A stretch of DNA of 58,767 nucleotides from Candidatus Lambdaproteobacteria bacterium RIFOXYD2_FULL_50_16 (GTDB taxonomy: Bacteria; SAR324; XYD2-FULL-50-16), in contig MFNE01000010.1 in NCBI GenBank assembly GCA_001783695.1, positions 41,599 through 100,365 on the forward strand. Direction: 5' to 3'. The position numbers and the translations under genes are program-made. Positions 41,347 through 50,484 of the stretch are shown in pieces (positions within the stretch are counted from its first letter, which is position 1; each line of letters begins with the position of its first letter). A model generated the notes under the pieces. It did no database searches and was not told the origin of the DNA. It worked only from the letters and a program-made list of their open reading frames with translations.

Positions 41347-42820
41347 AAAGAAACTAAAGATCTTGATGGTCGCTTCAGAGGCGGTGCCCTTTGTTAAAAC
41401 TGGTGGTCTGGGGGACGTAGCTGGTACCTTGGCCTTGGAGTTGTCCAAGGCTGGGCATGAGGTGGTATTGGTGTTACCGCGTCACTACGCCATTGATCCA
41501 GCTCGTTGGGACCTAAAGGTCCGGCTTTCGCCCCTTTATGTACATATGGGCAATACCACCATGTTTGCTCAGGTCTTTGAAACCAAACTAGAAAAGCTAA
41601 CCTGTTATTTTGTTGAATACGAAGACTATTTTGGGCGGCACCCGCTTTACGACGATGGCCTGGATGGCTACAAAGACAATGGTGCCCGTTTTGCTTTTTT
41701 CTCCAAAGCGGCCCTAGACCTAGCCCAAGCGGTAGGCTTCAAACCCGATGTGGTTCACGTAAACGACTGGCAATCAGCCTTGGTGCCCTATTTGTTAAAA
41801 ACCTGGGGTTTTGAAGGCGATTTTTACAAAAAAACCGCCAGCCTACTTACGATTCACAACATCGGTTACCAAGGAATACAACCTGACTTGAGTTTGGCTC
41901 CCTTGATTGGACTTAACTGGATGCAACTGCGCCCAGAGGAGTTTGAATCCTTCGGTGGGCTCAATTTGCTAAAAGGTGGCTTTTTTTATTCTGATCATAT
42001 CACCACGGTCAGCCCAACCTACGCTCTTGAAATTTTAGGAGAACCCGGCGGCAATGGGCTTTCAACCTACCTGGAGCGGCGCAAATCCGATCTATCGGGT
42101 ATTATGAATGGCATCGATACCGACGAGTGGAACCCCGCACTAGACAAGCTCCTACCCGCCCGTTTCGACGCTAAAAATTTAGCCGGGAAGGCCGTCTGTA
42201 AGGCTGAATTGCAAAAAGCCTTTGGGTTGGAAATAGACCCCAAAAAGCCAGTTTTTGGGCTAGTTGGTCGCCTAGCAGACCAAAAAGGGCTCGATCTTTT
42301 GCAGGCCTGTATCCACGAATTATTGTCCTGGGATATTCAAATGGTGCTTTTAGGCACGGGTAATCCTTCCTTAGAAAGCTTCTTTGGTTGGTTGCCGGGA
42401 GCTTATCCAGGCAAGTTTGGCAGTTACATCGGCTTCAAGCCCGAACTGGCTCACTTGATCGAGGCGGGTAGTGACTTTTTTATAATGCCTAGCCGATACG
42501 AGCCTTGCGGGCTCAACCAGATGTATTCCATGACCTACGGAACCCTGCCCATTGTGCGCGGAACCGGGGGGCTTAATGACTCGGTCCAAAACTGCGAGGA
42601 AGCGACCGGGGCGGGCACGGGTTTTGTGTTTTGGGATATCAGTGCTGGGGCTCTTAAAGACACGGTCGGTTGGGCGACCTATGTTTGGTACAACAACCCC
42701 AAACATTACAAAAAAATGCAAGCCAGAGCCATGGCCCAAGATTTTAGCTGGAAAAAGGCCGTCAAAGGTTACGAAGAGGCCTATCAAAAGGCAATAGAGC
42801 GCCGCGCCGGTTGGTTTTAA
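41339..42820 (+). CDS. glgA: Glycogen synthase (ADP-glucose type)
   Basis: 493 residues. GT5 glucosyltransferase that extends alpha-1,4-glucan from ADP-glucose. ADP-glucose motif KTGGLGDVAGTL (Lys20 region), HNIGYQGIQP, FGLVGRLADQKGLDLL and the C-terminal PSRYEPCGLNQMYSMTYG with the catalytic Glu. The start is taken at 41339 since the preceding in-frame codons lie inside the upstream gene. No glgB, glgC or glgP is nearby, so the rest of glycogen metabolism is elsewhere. Confidence 0.94.
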   Translation: MAKKKLKILMVASEAVPFVKTGGLGDVAGTLALELSKAGHEVVLVLPRHYAIDPARWDLKVRLSPLYVHMGNTTMFAQVFETKLEKLTCYFVEYEDYFGRHPLYDDGLDGYKDNGARFAFFSKAALDLAQAVGFKPDVVHVNDWQSALVPYLLKTWGFEGDFYKKTASLLTIHNIGYQGIQPDLSLAPLIGLNWMQLRPEEFESFGGLNLLKGGFFYSDHITTVSPTYALEILGEPGGNGLSTYLERRKSDLSGIMNGIDTDEWNPALDKLLPARFDAKNLAGKAVCKAELQKAFGLEIDPKKPVFGLVGRLADQKGLDLLQACIHELLSWDIQMVLLGTGNPSLESFFGWLPGAYPGKFGSYIGFKPELAHLIEAGSDFFIMPSRYEPCGLNQMYSMTYGTLPIVRGTGGLNDSVQNCEEATGAGTGFVFWDISAGALKDTVGWATYVWYNNPKHYKKMQARAMAQDFSWKKAVKGYEEAYQKAIERRAGWF

Positions 42821-43941
42821 ACGGCGAAGGAACCTTTTTGGTATTCGCTTCGGCGCATCCTTACATTGAGGATCAGTCCGATTCCAATCATGTGGCTCAA
42901 CATCGCAGACCCTCCGTAACTCATAAAAGGCAGCGGCATACCCACCACCGGCAAAAGGCCAATTACCATGCCGATGTTAATGGTGATCTGGGCGAGTAAG
43001 ATGGTGGTGACCCCCAAGGTTAGGATGGTCCCTGAACGGTCCTTGGTTTTGCCAATATCCTTAAGGCACCACAGAATCAACATGATATACAAGGTCACCA
43101 ATCCCGTTCCGCCTACAAAACCCCACTCCTCTGTAAATACAGAAAAAATAAAGTCTGTATGGCGGGCGGGCAAAAAATTTAGGTAGGCTTGGGTGCCTTC
43201 TAAATACCCCTTGCCCCAAATTCCTCCTGATCCTACGGCGATCTTGGACTGTATAATATGATAACCCTTGCCCAAAGGGTCCGTTTCAGGGTCAATCAAG
43301 GTTAGAATGCGGTTTCGCTGGTAGGGCTTGAGGACGTAAAACCAAGCAAAAGGCGTCGAAACCAACCCCAGTCCACTAACCACACCCATTACCTTATATC
43401 GCAGCCCTGCCAAGAAAATCACCGGGGTAGTCACCACCAATAGAACCATTGCCGTGCCCAAATCGGGCTGGCGCAAAATCAAAACAAAGGGAACCAAGGT
43501 CACCGCCAGTGGCCAAACCAACTCCTTAAAACCTAAATCACCAATCCTCCTGGAGTCCCGAAAATAGTGGGCTAAATATAGCACCAAAGTAAACTTGGCA
43601 AACTCGGAGGCCTGCAAAAACACTGGCCCAACTTTAAGCCAACGCTGAACCCTAGAGCCCGGTCCACCGGTACCATATATAAGGGTTAAAACCAAAAGTA
43701 GGGTCACCAACACATGCAACCAAAAGGAGACCTGCCCGATTAACCGGTAGTCAACCACCGTCATCCCGGCCATAACCAGGACCCCCATTATAAACCACAA
43801 AAACTGGCGCTGGAAATAGGAGGTCTCATGTCCGTAACTAACGGCAGCAGAGTAGATCGAAAAAAAACCCACAAAACAAACAGAAAACACCAAACTGATC
43901 AATACCCAATCAATAAAAGGCCAAAGGCGGCGATCAAACAT
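42817..43941 (-). CDS. rodA: Rod shape-determining SEDS glycosyltransferase RodA
   Basis: 374 residues. Ten TM helices of the SEDS family, which polymerise peptidoglycan glycan strands during elongation. Family blocks: LRQPDLGTAMVLLVVTTPVIFLAG (with the catalytic Asp), NPPRHTDFIF-like LPARHTDFIFSVFTEEWGF, and GMPLPFMSYGGSAML. The gene stands apart from mreBCD and pbp2 and follows rfaE2 with an 8 nt overlap. Its stop codon shares the sequence TTAA with the stop of glgA. Confidence 0.93.
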   Translation of the reverse strand: MFDRRLWPFIDWVLISLVFSVCFVGFFSIYSAAVSYGHETSYFQRQFLWFIMGVLVMAGMTVVDYRLIGQVSFWLHVLVTLLLVLTLIYGTGGPGSRVQRWLKVGPVFLQASEFAKFTLVLYLAHYFRDSRRIGDLGFKELVWPLAVTLVPFVLILRQPDLGTAMVLLVVTTPVIFLAGLRYKVMGVVSGLGLVSTPFAWFYVLKPYQRNRILTLIDPETDPLGKGYHIIQSKIAVGSGGIWGKGYLEGTQAYLNFLPARHTDFIFSVFTEEWGFVGGTGLVTLYIMLILWCLKDIGKTKDRSGTILTLGVTTILLAQITINIGMVIGLLPVVGMPLPFMSYGGSAMLSHMIGIGLILNVRMRRSEYQKGSFAV

Positions 43942-44437
43942 GTTGGTCTCGATAGGCGCTAAGGATTCGCTCTACCACCCCGCTGGTGGAGCTGTCTGGG
44001 ACAAGTTCAATGGTTTTAACCGCTCCTCCCCAAGACTCGACCTCGGCCCGGCCCACAATCTGGTCTAGTGCGTAGTCGGCCCCTTTAATCAACCGGTCGG
44101 GTTTTAGTAGTTTGATGGTTTCAAGAGGGGTGTCTTCTGCAAACCAGGTAACCCAGTCGATAAAATAAAACCCCGCCAAGATCTCCATCCGTTCGGCCAG
44201 GGGGACAATCGGGCGGCTGGGCCCCTTGAGCCTGCTAACCGATGCATCGTCATTAACCGCCACCACCAAACGGTCCCCTTGAGCGCGGGCCGCCCGCAGG
44301 TAGCGGGTGTGCCCCTTGTGCACCAAATCGAAGCAACCGTTTGTAAATACAACCTTTTCCCCTGAAGCTTGGGCGAGACCCAAGAGGGGTTGGAGTTGGT
44401 CACGTGAATTAATTTTTTTTTCGGTAAGTTGATCCAT
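43934..44437 (-). CDS. rfaE2: D-glycero-beta-D-manno-heptose-1-phosphate adenylyltransferase
   Basis: 167 residues. Activates heptose 1-phosphate as ADP-heptose for LPS inner core synthesis. The nucleotidyltransferase HxGH motif is FTNGCFDLVHKGHTRYL, followed by VNDDASVSRLKGPSRPI and LLKPDRLIKGADY. It corresponds only to the C-terminal half of E. coli HldE; the kinase half must be a separate gene. It is the first gene of a two-gene unit with rodA. Confidence 0.94.
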   Translation of the reverse strand: MDQLTEKKINSRDQLQPLLGLAQASGEKVVFTNGCFDLVHKGHTRYLRAARAQGDRLVVAVNDDASVSRLKGPSRPIVPLAERMEILAGFYFIDWVTWFAEDTPLETIKLLKPDRLIKGADYALDQIVGRAEVESWGGAVKTIELVPDSSTSGVVERILSAYRDQHV

Positions 44438-44825
44438 GGGGCGGATTATGAAGGGCTTTGCCCTGCTGGGTCAAGGACCGGGATTAGGGTTATGCTTGAA
44501 TTAGGTAGATCGATTGCCAAAAAGTCAGGGGTATGTGCCCTAAAAAAGGGTAATAAACTAGTTCCATTAGCAATAACTTCCAGAGCAGGGCCGCGCGCCC
44601 CTCCCTTTGAGGAGGCCTTGTATCAAACCTGGAGCTCGTTTTCTGACAAGTTTACTTTCCAATTTCAAGGGTTCTGAGCCAAAAAAAATGATGTTAAACA
44701 TTTATTTACAGTATGTTGAAATATTTTGACCGAATTTACACGAATATTCTTCTAGAATATTTTGGAATATCCTTGCCTTTGCGCTTAATCCTGATAACTT
44801 GAACCGCAAATAGGTCTGAGGAACC
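44438..44825. other. Non-coding stretch between rfaE2 and yjbQ
   Basis: 388 bp between divergent genes. The left half is GC-rich with short local hairpins and an open frame (44429-44677) that I do not think is a gene. The right half (about 44690-44775) is markedly AT-rich and should hold the promoter for the yjbQ-family gene. Includes the inverted repeat noted separately. No tRNA or known riboswitch is seen. Confidence 0.5.
44743..44761. repeat. Inverted repeat in AT-rich leader
   Basis: AATATTCT (44743-44750), spacer TCT, AGAATATT (44754-44761): a perfect 8-bp inverted repeat 65 bp before the yjbQ-family ATG. It could be an operator or simple promoter AT-richness. Confidence 0.5.
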
Positions 44826-45245
44826 ATGAAAAGTTTTCGTAAAGAGCTTTGGTTTGAGACCCCCAACCGGATGGACCTGATCAACATCACCCGCGAGGTG
44901 GAGCAGGCCCTTTTGGAATCGGGGATCAATGAGGGGTTGTGTCTGGTTAACGCCATGCACATCACCGCCAGCGTCTTTATTAACGACGACGAAGCCGGCC
45001 TCCATCAAGACTACCAAGACTGGCTCGAACAATTAGCCCCCCACGAGCCCCTTTCCCGCTACCGTCATAATAAAACCGGCGAAGACAACGGCGACGCCCA
45101 CCTCAAACGCCAGATCATGGGCCGCGAGGTAGTAGTCGCCATCACCGAGGGCCACCTAGACCTAGGCCCCTGGGAACAAGTCTTCTACGGCGAATTCGAC
45201 GGCAAACGCCGAAAACGGGTCTTGGTTAAAATCATTGGGGGGTGA
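44826..45245 (+). CDS. YjbQ/UPF0047 family protein
   Basis: 139 residues. The YjbQ fold is seen in full: [38 protein letters not shown] with the conserved His, [20 protein letters not shown] and [22 protein letters not shown]. coli YjbQ has weak thiamine-phosphate-synthase-like activity; the true job is unsettled. A GAGG site sits just upstream. Codon use is more GC-rich than the surrounding gap. Confidence 0.9.
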   Translation: MKSFRKELWFETPNRMDLINITREVEQALLESGINEGLCLVNAMHITASVFINDDEAGLHQDYQDWLEQLAPHEPLSRYRHNKTGEDNGDAHLKRQIMGREVVVAITEGHLDLGPWEQVFYGEFDGKRRKRVLVKIIGG

Positions 45246-45353
45246 GTTGCTGTTTGTAATAGGCATTAGTCTCAGTAAATAACGATAGAGGAACGCAATA
45301 AGGTCGTTTATTCTATTAAGATAAGAACAATATTTGTGCTTGGAGAACCCGCC

Positions 45354-46634
45354 ATGAAGCGACTGATTTTAGTTTTTTTTATCATTGTGTTTTTTGCGGA
45401 ATTGGCCAGCGCTAAAAACGAGGAGTTGTGTAAGTATGACAAAACGATTGCCTCTCGGTCCCAAGCAGAGATAGAGGCTGCAGCGATAAAATTTGCCAAG
45501 GGCACTCTTACTGAAATGTCTGGGATAGAAGTCTCCAGCCTGGAAGGCGTTGAAATCTCAGTCCCAGTACAACTCAATTCTGCCACCGAAATTTTTGTTT
45601 ATACGGATGCGTTAATAAAAGAATTACAGAATATTAAATTTAAGGATGGTAAGACGTTAACCTTAGATCAACTAAAACTAATCAAACTAAAATTTCCCGA
45701 TAGGTCGAATATCAATACCTGTGTAAAGCTGGATTGGCAGTTCTCCATGGTTGGGACATATAACAAGGGTGGACATTTTACGGGGATCGATACTTTCGCA
45801 AAAACCGTGGTTGCCGCGGATGCCGTACCCTATTCCACCGGCTATTTTGCGACCGGAGTTGAGGTTTTGGACAAGGAGTTTCAATACCAAACCAGTCTAA
45901 ATTCTTTGTCTAACGCAACCCTGTTAAATCCTTGGGTGGACGACACCAAAGAGGATGAACTCACTTCTAAAAACAGTGATACTTACAAAAGTGCGATGGA
46001 GTTCGCCTCAAAAGATGAGGATCATTTTTTTTACAATGTTCACAAGGAAATTTACCGATCCAACGTAACGATTCAAAAGGATTCGGTTGGGGGGGTTTCC
46101 TTTATTCCCATTGCCGAAACCAAAGCCATTCAAAGTTTGTTTTTTAAAGAAACCTATTTGTTTTCTTTAGCCAAGGTTGACCAAAAAATCGGTTATCAAT
46201 GGAACACTGAAATGCTTAAGCCCATTTTTGACAAAGGCCGGATTGGTCTATGGGACATGCTATATAAAAAACCCATTGTCATGGAGACTAATGGGGTGGT
46301 GAATGTCCATGGTAGTCACATCTTTTCTAATGGGGTTAACGCAAACTTCAGCGGAAAAGCCAGTGCGTTTACCTACCTCCTTCATTACGGATTTGGAATA
46401 GGAACCGTTGAAAGCCGAATCCCTTTGACTTCCGCCAATACGGACTTCCAGTCTCAATCCCTGCCAATTTGGGTGCATCAGGGGGGGGTGGAGGCAACTT
46501 ATGAGAAGGGTAAGCTCGAAGCTGGATTTTCTACCGAATTCTTGTATGTGAGACTGAATAAGCGTAAAGATCAAACGTCAGAAACCATATCCTTAGACGG
46601 AATCACTAGCCTTTTTATCAAGGTCGATATCTAA
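45354..46634 (+). CDS. Exported unknown protein
   Basis: 426 residues, not recognised. Clear signal peptide (1-20, cut after ELASA). The rest is rich in Thr, Asn and Lys with alternating strands, for example FKDGKTLTLDQLKLIKLKF and GVVNVHGSHIFSNGVNANFSG, and the end (GGVEATYEKGKLEAGFSTEF) alternates like a beta barrel. No C-terminal aromatic residue is found, so an outer-membrane barrel is only possible. GGAG lies eight bases before the ATG at 45354. The coding strand is more AT-rich than its neighbours. It overlaps the convergent miaB by 42 nt. Confidence 0.65.
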   Translation: MKRLILVFFIIVFFAELASAKNEELCKYDKTIASRSQAEIEAAAIKFAKGTLTEMSGIEVSSLEGVEISVPVQLNSATEIFVYTDALIKELQNIKFKDGKTLTLDQLKLIKLKFPDRSNINTCVKLDWQFSMVGTYNKGGHFTGIDTFAKTVVAADAVPYSTGYFATGVEVLDKEFQYQTSLNSLSNATLLNPWVDDTKEDELTSKNSDTYKSAMEFASKDEDHFFYNVHKEIYRSNVTIQKDSVGGVSFIPIAETKAIQSLFFKETYLFSLAKVDQKIGYQWNTEMLKPIFDKGRIGLWDMLYKKPIVMETNGVVNVHGSHIFSNGVNANFSGKASAFTYLLHYGFGIGTVESRIPLTSANTDFQSQSLPIWVHQGGVEATYEKGKLEAGFSTEFLYVRLNKRKDQTSETISLDGITSLFIKVDI

Positions 46635-47945
46635 TCCCACCCCCACCAAGCTGAACTCCCTTCTGCCGGTGATGGTTACGGGCAGGAGGGTGCCGGGGGG
46701 AAGGTTGGTTTTTAGGGAGACGCGGAGGTTGGCGGGGGTGCTGCCTTGCATAACGCCCGGTTCTTTGGGGTGAGGGCTGTCTAAGAGGACCTCTAGGGTT
46801 TGGCCTAGGTGGCTGTCTAAGATTTCGCTCTGGATGCTTGCTTGCAGGGTGAGCACCCGTTCAAGGCGGTGTTGCTTTTCTTCTATAAGGACATCGTCTT
46901 TTACCTGCTCGGCCTTGGTGCCGGGGCGGGGTGAATATTTGAAGGCGTAGATTTGAAAAAATCGAGCCTGTTTAATCACCTCTATCGTTTCTAAAAACTC
47001 GGCCTCAGTTTCGGTTGGGTAACCTACAATCACATCGCTAGTTAATAGCAATTCTGGGATTTGGGCTCGCAGATAGGCGACTTTTTCTAAAAATTGGGCC
47101 TGGGTGTGATCCCTACGCATTTCCTTTAATATCCGGTCGCTGCCTGCCTGGAAGGGGAGGTGTAGTTGTTTGCAGATAACCGGGTGACTGGCCATTAGGT
47201 CGGTAAGTTCGGCGGTCCAGTCGTTTGGGTGGGGCGAGGTAAAACGCAGCCGCTTTAATCCGGGCAGGTCAGCGACGGCCTTGAGGAGTTGAGCAAAGCC
47301 CTGGTCCCCGACTTGGTAGCTATTGACGTTTTGCCCCAAAAGCAAGATCTCTTTGGCCCCCTTTTGGATCAAATCTTGAGCCTCGGCCAGGATGTTTTGC
47401 AGCTCCCGGCTAACCAAACTCCCCCTAGTTTTAGGGACAATACAAAAGCTGCAATGGTTGTCGCAGCCTTTGGTAATGGCGATTTTGCCTCGCCCTCCCT
47501 CGATCAAGCCGGTCTCTAACTCTTCTTCAGGGATGAAGTTTTGTACCTTTTTTTCACGGGCCATCCAACCTATATAAACCCCACGTTCCCCGGATTCAGC
47601 CCGTTTGAGCAGTTCTGGCAGGGCAAAAATTTGGTCCGTACCCAAAACCAAATTTACCGCCTTGTACCGCTTTAAGATCTGCTCCCCCTCTTGCTGGGCG
47701 ACGCAGCCCGCCACCGCAATTATCATCTGGGGGCGTTGGGCTTTGATTATCGCCAGCCGCCCTACCATTGAATAAACCTTGTTTTCTGGGGCTTCTCTTA
47801 CGGAACAAGTATTTAGCAACACCAGATCGGCCTCTTCGACCGCTTGTGCGATGCTATATCCTAAAGCGTTTAATAAAGCACGAAACCGCGCGGAATCGTG
47901 CTCGTTCATCTGGCAGCCAAAAGTGGCAATATGGGCCAACTTCAT
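46593..47945 (-). CDS. miaB: tRNA-2-methylthio-N6-dimethylallyladenosine synthase
   Basis: 450 residues. Radical-SAM methylthiotransferase acting on A37 of tRNA. The N-terminal UPF0004 domain has its three cysteines (FGCQMNEHDS, NTCSVRE, VAGCVAQQ), the radical SAM motif is CDNHCSFC, and a TRAM domain ends the protein. Overlaps the SRPBCC gene upstream by 4 nt and ends inside the last codons of the exported unknown gene on the other strand. Confidence 0.95.
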   Translation of the reverse strand: MKLAHIATFGCQMNEHDSARFRALLNALGYSIAQAVEEADLVLLNTCSVREAPENKVYSMVGRLAIIKAQRPQMIIAVAGCVAQQEGEQILKRYKAVNLVLGTDQIFALPELLKRAESGERGVYIGWMAREKKVQNFIPEEELETGLIEGGRGKIAITKGCDNHCSFCIVPKTRGSLVSRELQNILAEAQDLIQKGAKEILLLGQNVNSYQVGDQGFAQLLKAVADLPGLKRLRFTSPHPNDWTAELTDLMASHPVICKQLHLPFQAGSDRILKEMRRDHTQAQFLEKVAYLRAQIPELLLTSDVIVGYPTETEAEFLETIEVIKQARFFQIYAFKYSPRPGTKAEQVKDDVLIEEKQHRLERVLTLQASIQSEILDSHLGQTLEVLLDSPHPKEPGVMQGSTPANLRVSLKTNLPPGTLLPVTITGRREFSLVGVGLDIDLDKKASDSV

Positions 47946-48553
47946 GGCAAAGCACTCTCCTCGGCTGCTTTGCCTAAGCGGGTTTCCAGGGCCTCAACTG
48001 CCGCCTTTAGGCTGCTATTTAACCCAAAAACACTATGCGCCATAAACCGAAACATCGGATTTTTAATATGCCCCTCTTCGGTCAGGGTGAGCAGGGTTTC
48101 CCCGCCAAGGTTTTTTAACTCATAGGTCCAGGTCCCCCCAAAGGGCAAATCATCCCCCACCAATCGGCGCACTAACCGCTGGTTCTCTACCCGCTCAACG
48201 GTTTCCATTCGCAGCACCCGCCCCGAATAGTTTTCTGCCCAAATCTCTGGGTTTTCTGACTCTAGGGTCACTGAATCAAGGCTTTTGTTCCAATCGGTTT
48301 GGGCTTTAATATCAGAAAGGGTCTTCCAAACCTCGTTAAGAGGCCGTACAAACCGCACCCGCACCTGAACGCGGTGTTCCTCATCAAACATATTGCCCCG
48401 AACAAACACAAAGGCCATCAAAAAGCCCATGGCTGCCAAGGACAAGGCGATAAACTTAAGCCAATTAATCTTCTTTTTTTTGGGGTCGTCTTTGGGAGCC
48501 TTGCCTTTTTTGGGAGTCTGAGCAGGACCTTTTGTGCTGGATTTTTTGGCCAT
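47942..48553 (-). CDS. Membrane-anchored SRPBCC-type protein
   Basis: 203 residues. A Lys/Pro-rich cytoplasmic start (about 1-30), one TM helix (LKFIALSLAAMGFLMAFVFV), then a START/SRPBCC-like domain of about 140 residues: VRVRFVRPLNEVWKTLSDIK, WTYELKNLGGETLLTLTEEG and a final amphipathic helix. SRPBCC domains bind hydrophobic ligands in a deep pocket. The protein should face the periplasm. Its role with miaB downstream is not evident. Confidence 0.75.
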   Translation of the reverse strand: MAKKSSTKGPAQTPKKGKAPKDDPKKKKINWLKFIALSLAAMGFLMAFVFVRGNMFDEEHRVQVRVRFVRPLNEVWKTLSDIKAQTDWNKSLDSVTLESENPEIWAENYSGRVLRMETVERVENQRLVRRLVGDDLPFGGTWTYELKNLGGETLLTLTEEGHIKNPMFRFMAHSVFGLNSSLKAAVEALETRLGKAAEESALP

Positions 48554-48570
48554 CGTTTATTTTAGGGTAA

Positions 48571-48588
48571 CCCCACCTTGCGGTGGGG
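48571..48588. other. Perfect 7-bp hairpin between spy-like and SRPBCC genes
   Basis: CCCCACC (48571-48577) pairs with GGTGGGG (48582-48588) around a tetraloop (TTGC on the plus strand, GCAA on the minus strand, a GNRA loop). Five T follow on the plus strand only. In minus-strand transcripts it lies just after the Spy-like stop and lacks a U-run, so it may be a partial barrier or an RNA-stability element. Confidence 0.55.
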
Positions 48589-48605
48589 CGTTTTTGTAGA
48601 TGCGT

Positions 48606-49130
48606 TTAGCGCCAGCATCCTCCATCTCCGGCGCCATGTCCAGAGCCAAAGCCCATGCCCATGCCCATCCCCATACGGCCACCCGGTCCACCCTTGCTGT
48701 GGTGTTCTTCAATCAACTTGGCTAATTTGATCCGCTGCTCGGGGGTTAGGATTTTATGGAACTCTTCGAGTTTGGTTAACATAAAGTCCATATGGGTTTC
48801 ATGTTTAGCCTGCATTTGAGAGCGATGTTCCATCATCTGCGCCTTGAGGGCGGTCTTGTCGAGTTGGTCCGCCTTAACAGCATTGCCCAAAGCCCCACCC
48901 ATGGCCATTGGCCCAGCTTGATTAGGATGGTTGGCCTTGTGGAAGGCAACAATCTCATCTTTAATTTTGCTGGTCGCCGTGACCTGTTCGGGGGTCAGGT
49001 TTAGTTCGGATTTGAGTTTGTCTAATATGTACACGGATTGTTTTTCAGGATCCATCCGGTAATGAGAACAAGCGGCTAGGCCCAACGCCAAAAAGGCGGT
49101 CAGGGCGGCTAGGGTGAATTTGCTTTTCAT
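48606..49130 (-). CDS. Spy/CpxP-like LTxxQ lipoprotein
   Basis: 174 residues. Signal peptide with lipobox LAAC, then an all-helical body with two LTPEQ motifs (LNLTPEQVTATSKIK and ILTPEQRIKLAKLIEEHH), the signature of Spy/CpxP-type periplasmic chaperones. A Gly/Met-rich C-terminus (GMGMGMGFGSGHG) is unusual and could bind metal. AAGGAG precedes the ATG at 49130; the upstream open frame to 49196 would spoil the lipoprotein signal. Confidence 0.85.
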   Translation of the reverse strand: MKSKFTLAALTAFLALGLAACSHYRMDPEKQSVYILDKLKSELNLTPEQVTATSKIKDEIVAFHKANHPNQAGPMAMGGALGNAVKADQLDKTALKAQMMEHRSQMQAKHETHMDFMLTKLEEFHKILTPEQRIKLAKLIEEHHSKGGPGGRMGMGMGMGFGSGHGAGDGGCWR

Positions 49131-49233
49131 AGGGCTCCTTAAAGTCTGATGGTGCAGGGACAGTGTAACACTAATTTTAAGTAAATCCCTCAACAAAGGG
49201 TAAAAAATTGTAACTAATTAGTAACCAACCCAG

Positions 49234-50250
49234 CTAGAAACCCAATTGGTCCGCGCTGGGAGCAAAGCCCAAGGCCAGACGCGCCTTTTGGGTAACCACC
49301 CGCCCTCTTGGGGTCCGCTGCAAAAAACCAATCTGCAATAGATAGGGCTCAACCACATCTTCTATAGTATCCGATTCCTCGCCCACCGAAGCGGCGATGG
49401 TATTGATCCCTACTGGTCCCCCGCCATAACCTTCGATGATTTGCTCAATAATCCGCCGGTCCAATCGGTCCAGCCCGTTTTCATCAACCCCTAAACGTTC
49501 TAAGGTTTCATTAACAATCTGCCCAGTAATCACCCCGCCAGAGCGGTGGTCGGCAAAGTCGCGGGCGCGCTTAAGCAAGCGATTGGCGATTCGGGGAGTG
49601 CCCCGAGAACGCCTCCCGATTTGATCAGCGGCGTCGTCATAAATTTCAGTTTCTAAGATACCTGCCGAACGAGTAATAATTTGGGAAAGCTCTTTTGGGC
49701 TATAAAACCCAAAGTGAAGCGGAATGCCGAACCGTTCACGAAGGGGGGAGGACAAAAGCCCGGTGCGGGTAGTGGCCCCGACTAAGGTGAAGGGGGGCAG
49801 GTCTAACTTTAAGGTGCGGGCGCTGGGTCCCTGGCCGATCATAATATCCAGCTTAAAATCCTCCATCGCCGAATAAAGAACTTCCTCCACCACTCGACTC
49901 ATGCGGTGGATCTCATCAATAAACAGGACTTGGCCGGGCTCAAGGCTGGTTAAGATAGCGGCCAGATCACCTTGTTTTTCGATTACCGGTCCAGAGGTGG
50001 ACTTGAGCGGGCGGCCCATTTCGTTGGCGATTAGGTGGGCCATGGTGGTTTTGCCTAACCCTGGGGGGCCGTGTAGCAAAACATGGTCCAGCGACTGTCC
50101 CCGGCCCTTGGCAGAGCTGATAAACACCTGGAGATTTTCTTTCATCTCCACTTGCCCAATATATTCCCTAAAAAACCGGGGCCTTAAGGAATACTGGCTT
50201 TGGTCCTCTTCGAGGGGGCTGGGCGTAGTGATTTTATCGGGGTCTTCCAT
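49234..50250 (-). CDS. ruvB: Holliday junction branch migration helicase RuvB
   Basis: 338 residues. AAA+ ATPase motor of Holliday-junction branch migration with RuvA. Walker [13 protein letters not shown], Walker [11 protein letters not shown], sensor and arginine-finger region [19 protein letters not shown], and the winged-helix end [12 protein letters not shown]. ruvA and ruvC are absent from the window, so ruvB stands alone. Confidence 0.96.
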   Translation of the reverse strand: MEDPDKITTPSPLEEDQSQYSLRPRFFREYIGQVEMKENLQVFISSAKGRGQSLDHVLLHGPPGLGKTTMAHLIANEMGRPLKSTSGPVIEKQGDLAAILTSLEPGQVLFIDEIHRMSRVVEEVLYSAMEDFKLDIMIGQGPSARTLKLDLPPFTLVGATTRTGLLSSPLRERFGIPLHFGFYSPKELSQIITRSAGILETEIYDDAADQIGRRSRGTPRIANRLLKRARDFADHRSGGVITGQIVNETLERLGVDENGLDRLDRRIIEQIIEGYGGGPVGINTIAASVGEESDTIEDVVEPYLLQIGFLQRTPRGRVVTQKARLALGFAPSADQLGF

Positions 50251-50484
50251 GGGTAAGCGGCTAGGGTTACCCCCCCACTATGGCCCTCCGAGCCCCCTTT
50301 GGTCAATGGGCGGCTAGTTGCTTGCTTGGCGCTAGCTTTCGATTTCGCGCTACCGTTTGCCTCCAACATCGAACTCCAGGGGGCTGAGTGGTTTAAAAAA
50401 TTGGGCTTGCCAAGAATGGGTTGGTTGGATAAAGTTTGGCTTAATTCAACTTTATATACATAAAAGGATCAAAAGGAGCCGGAC

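Noticed and set aside
44429-44677. Open frame of 82 codons beside rfaE2
   Set aside because: No ribosome site, no family likeness, and it overlaps the rfaE2 start on the other strand. Treated as chance.
44764-44776. Sigma-54-like GG...GC pair
   Set aside because: Nine bases separate GG and GC; the sigma-54 promoter needs ten, and the flanking bases do not fit.
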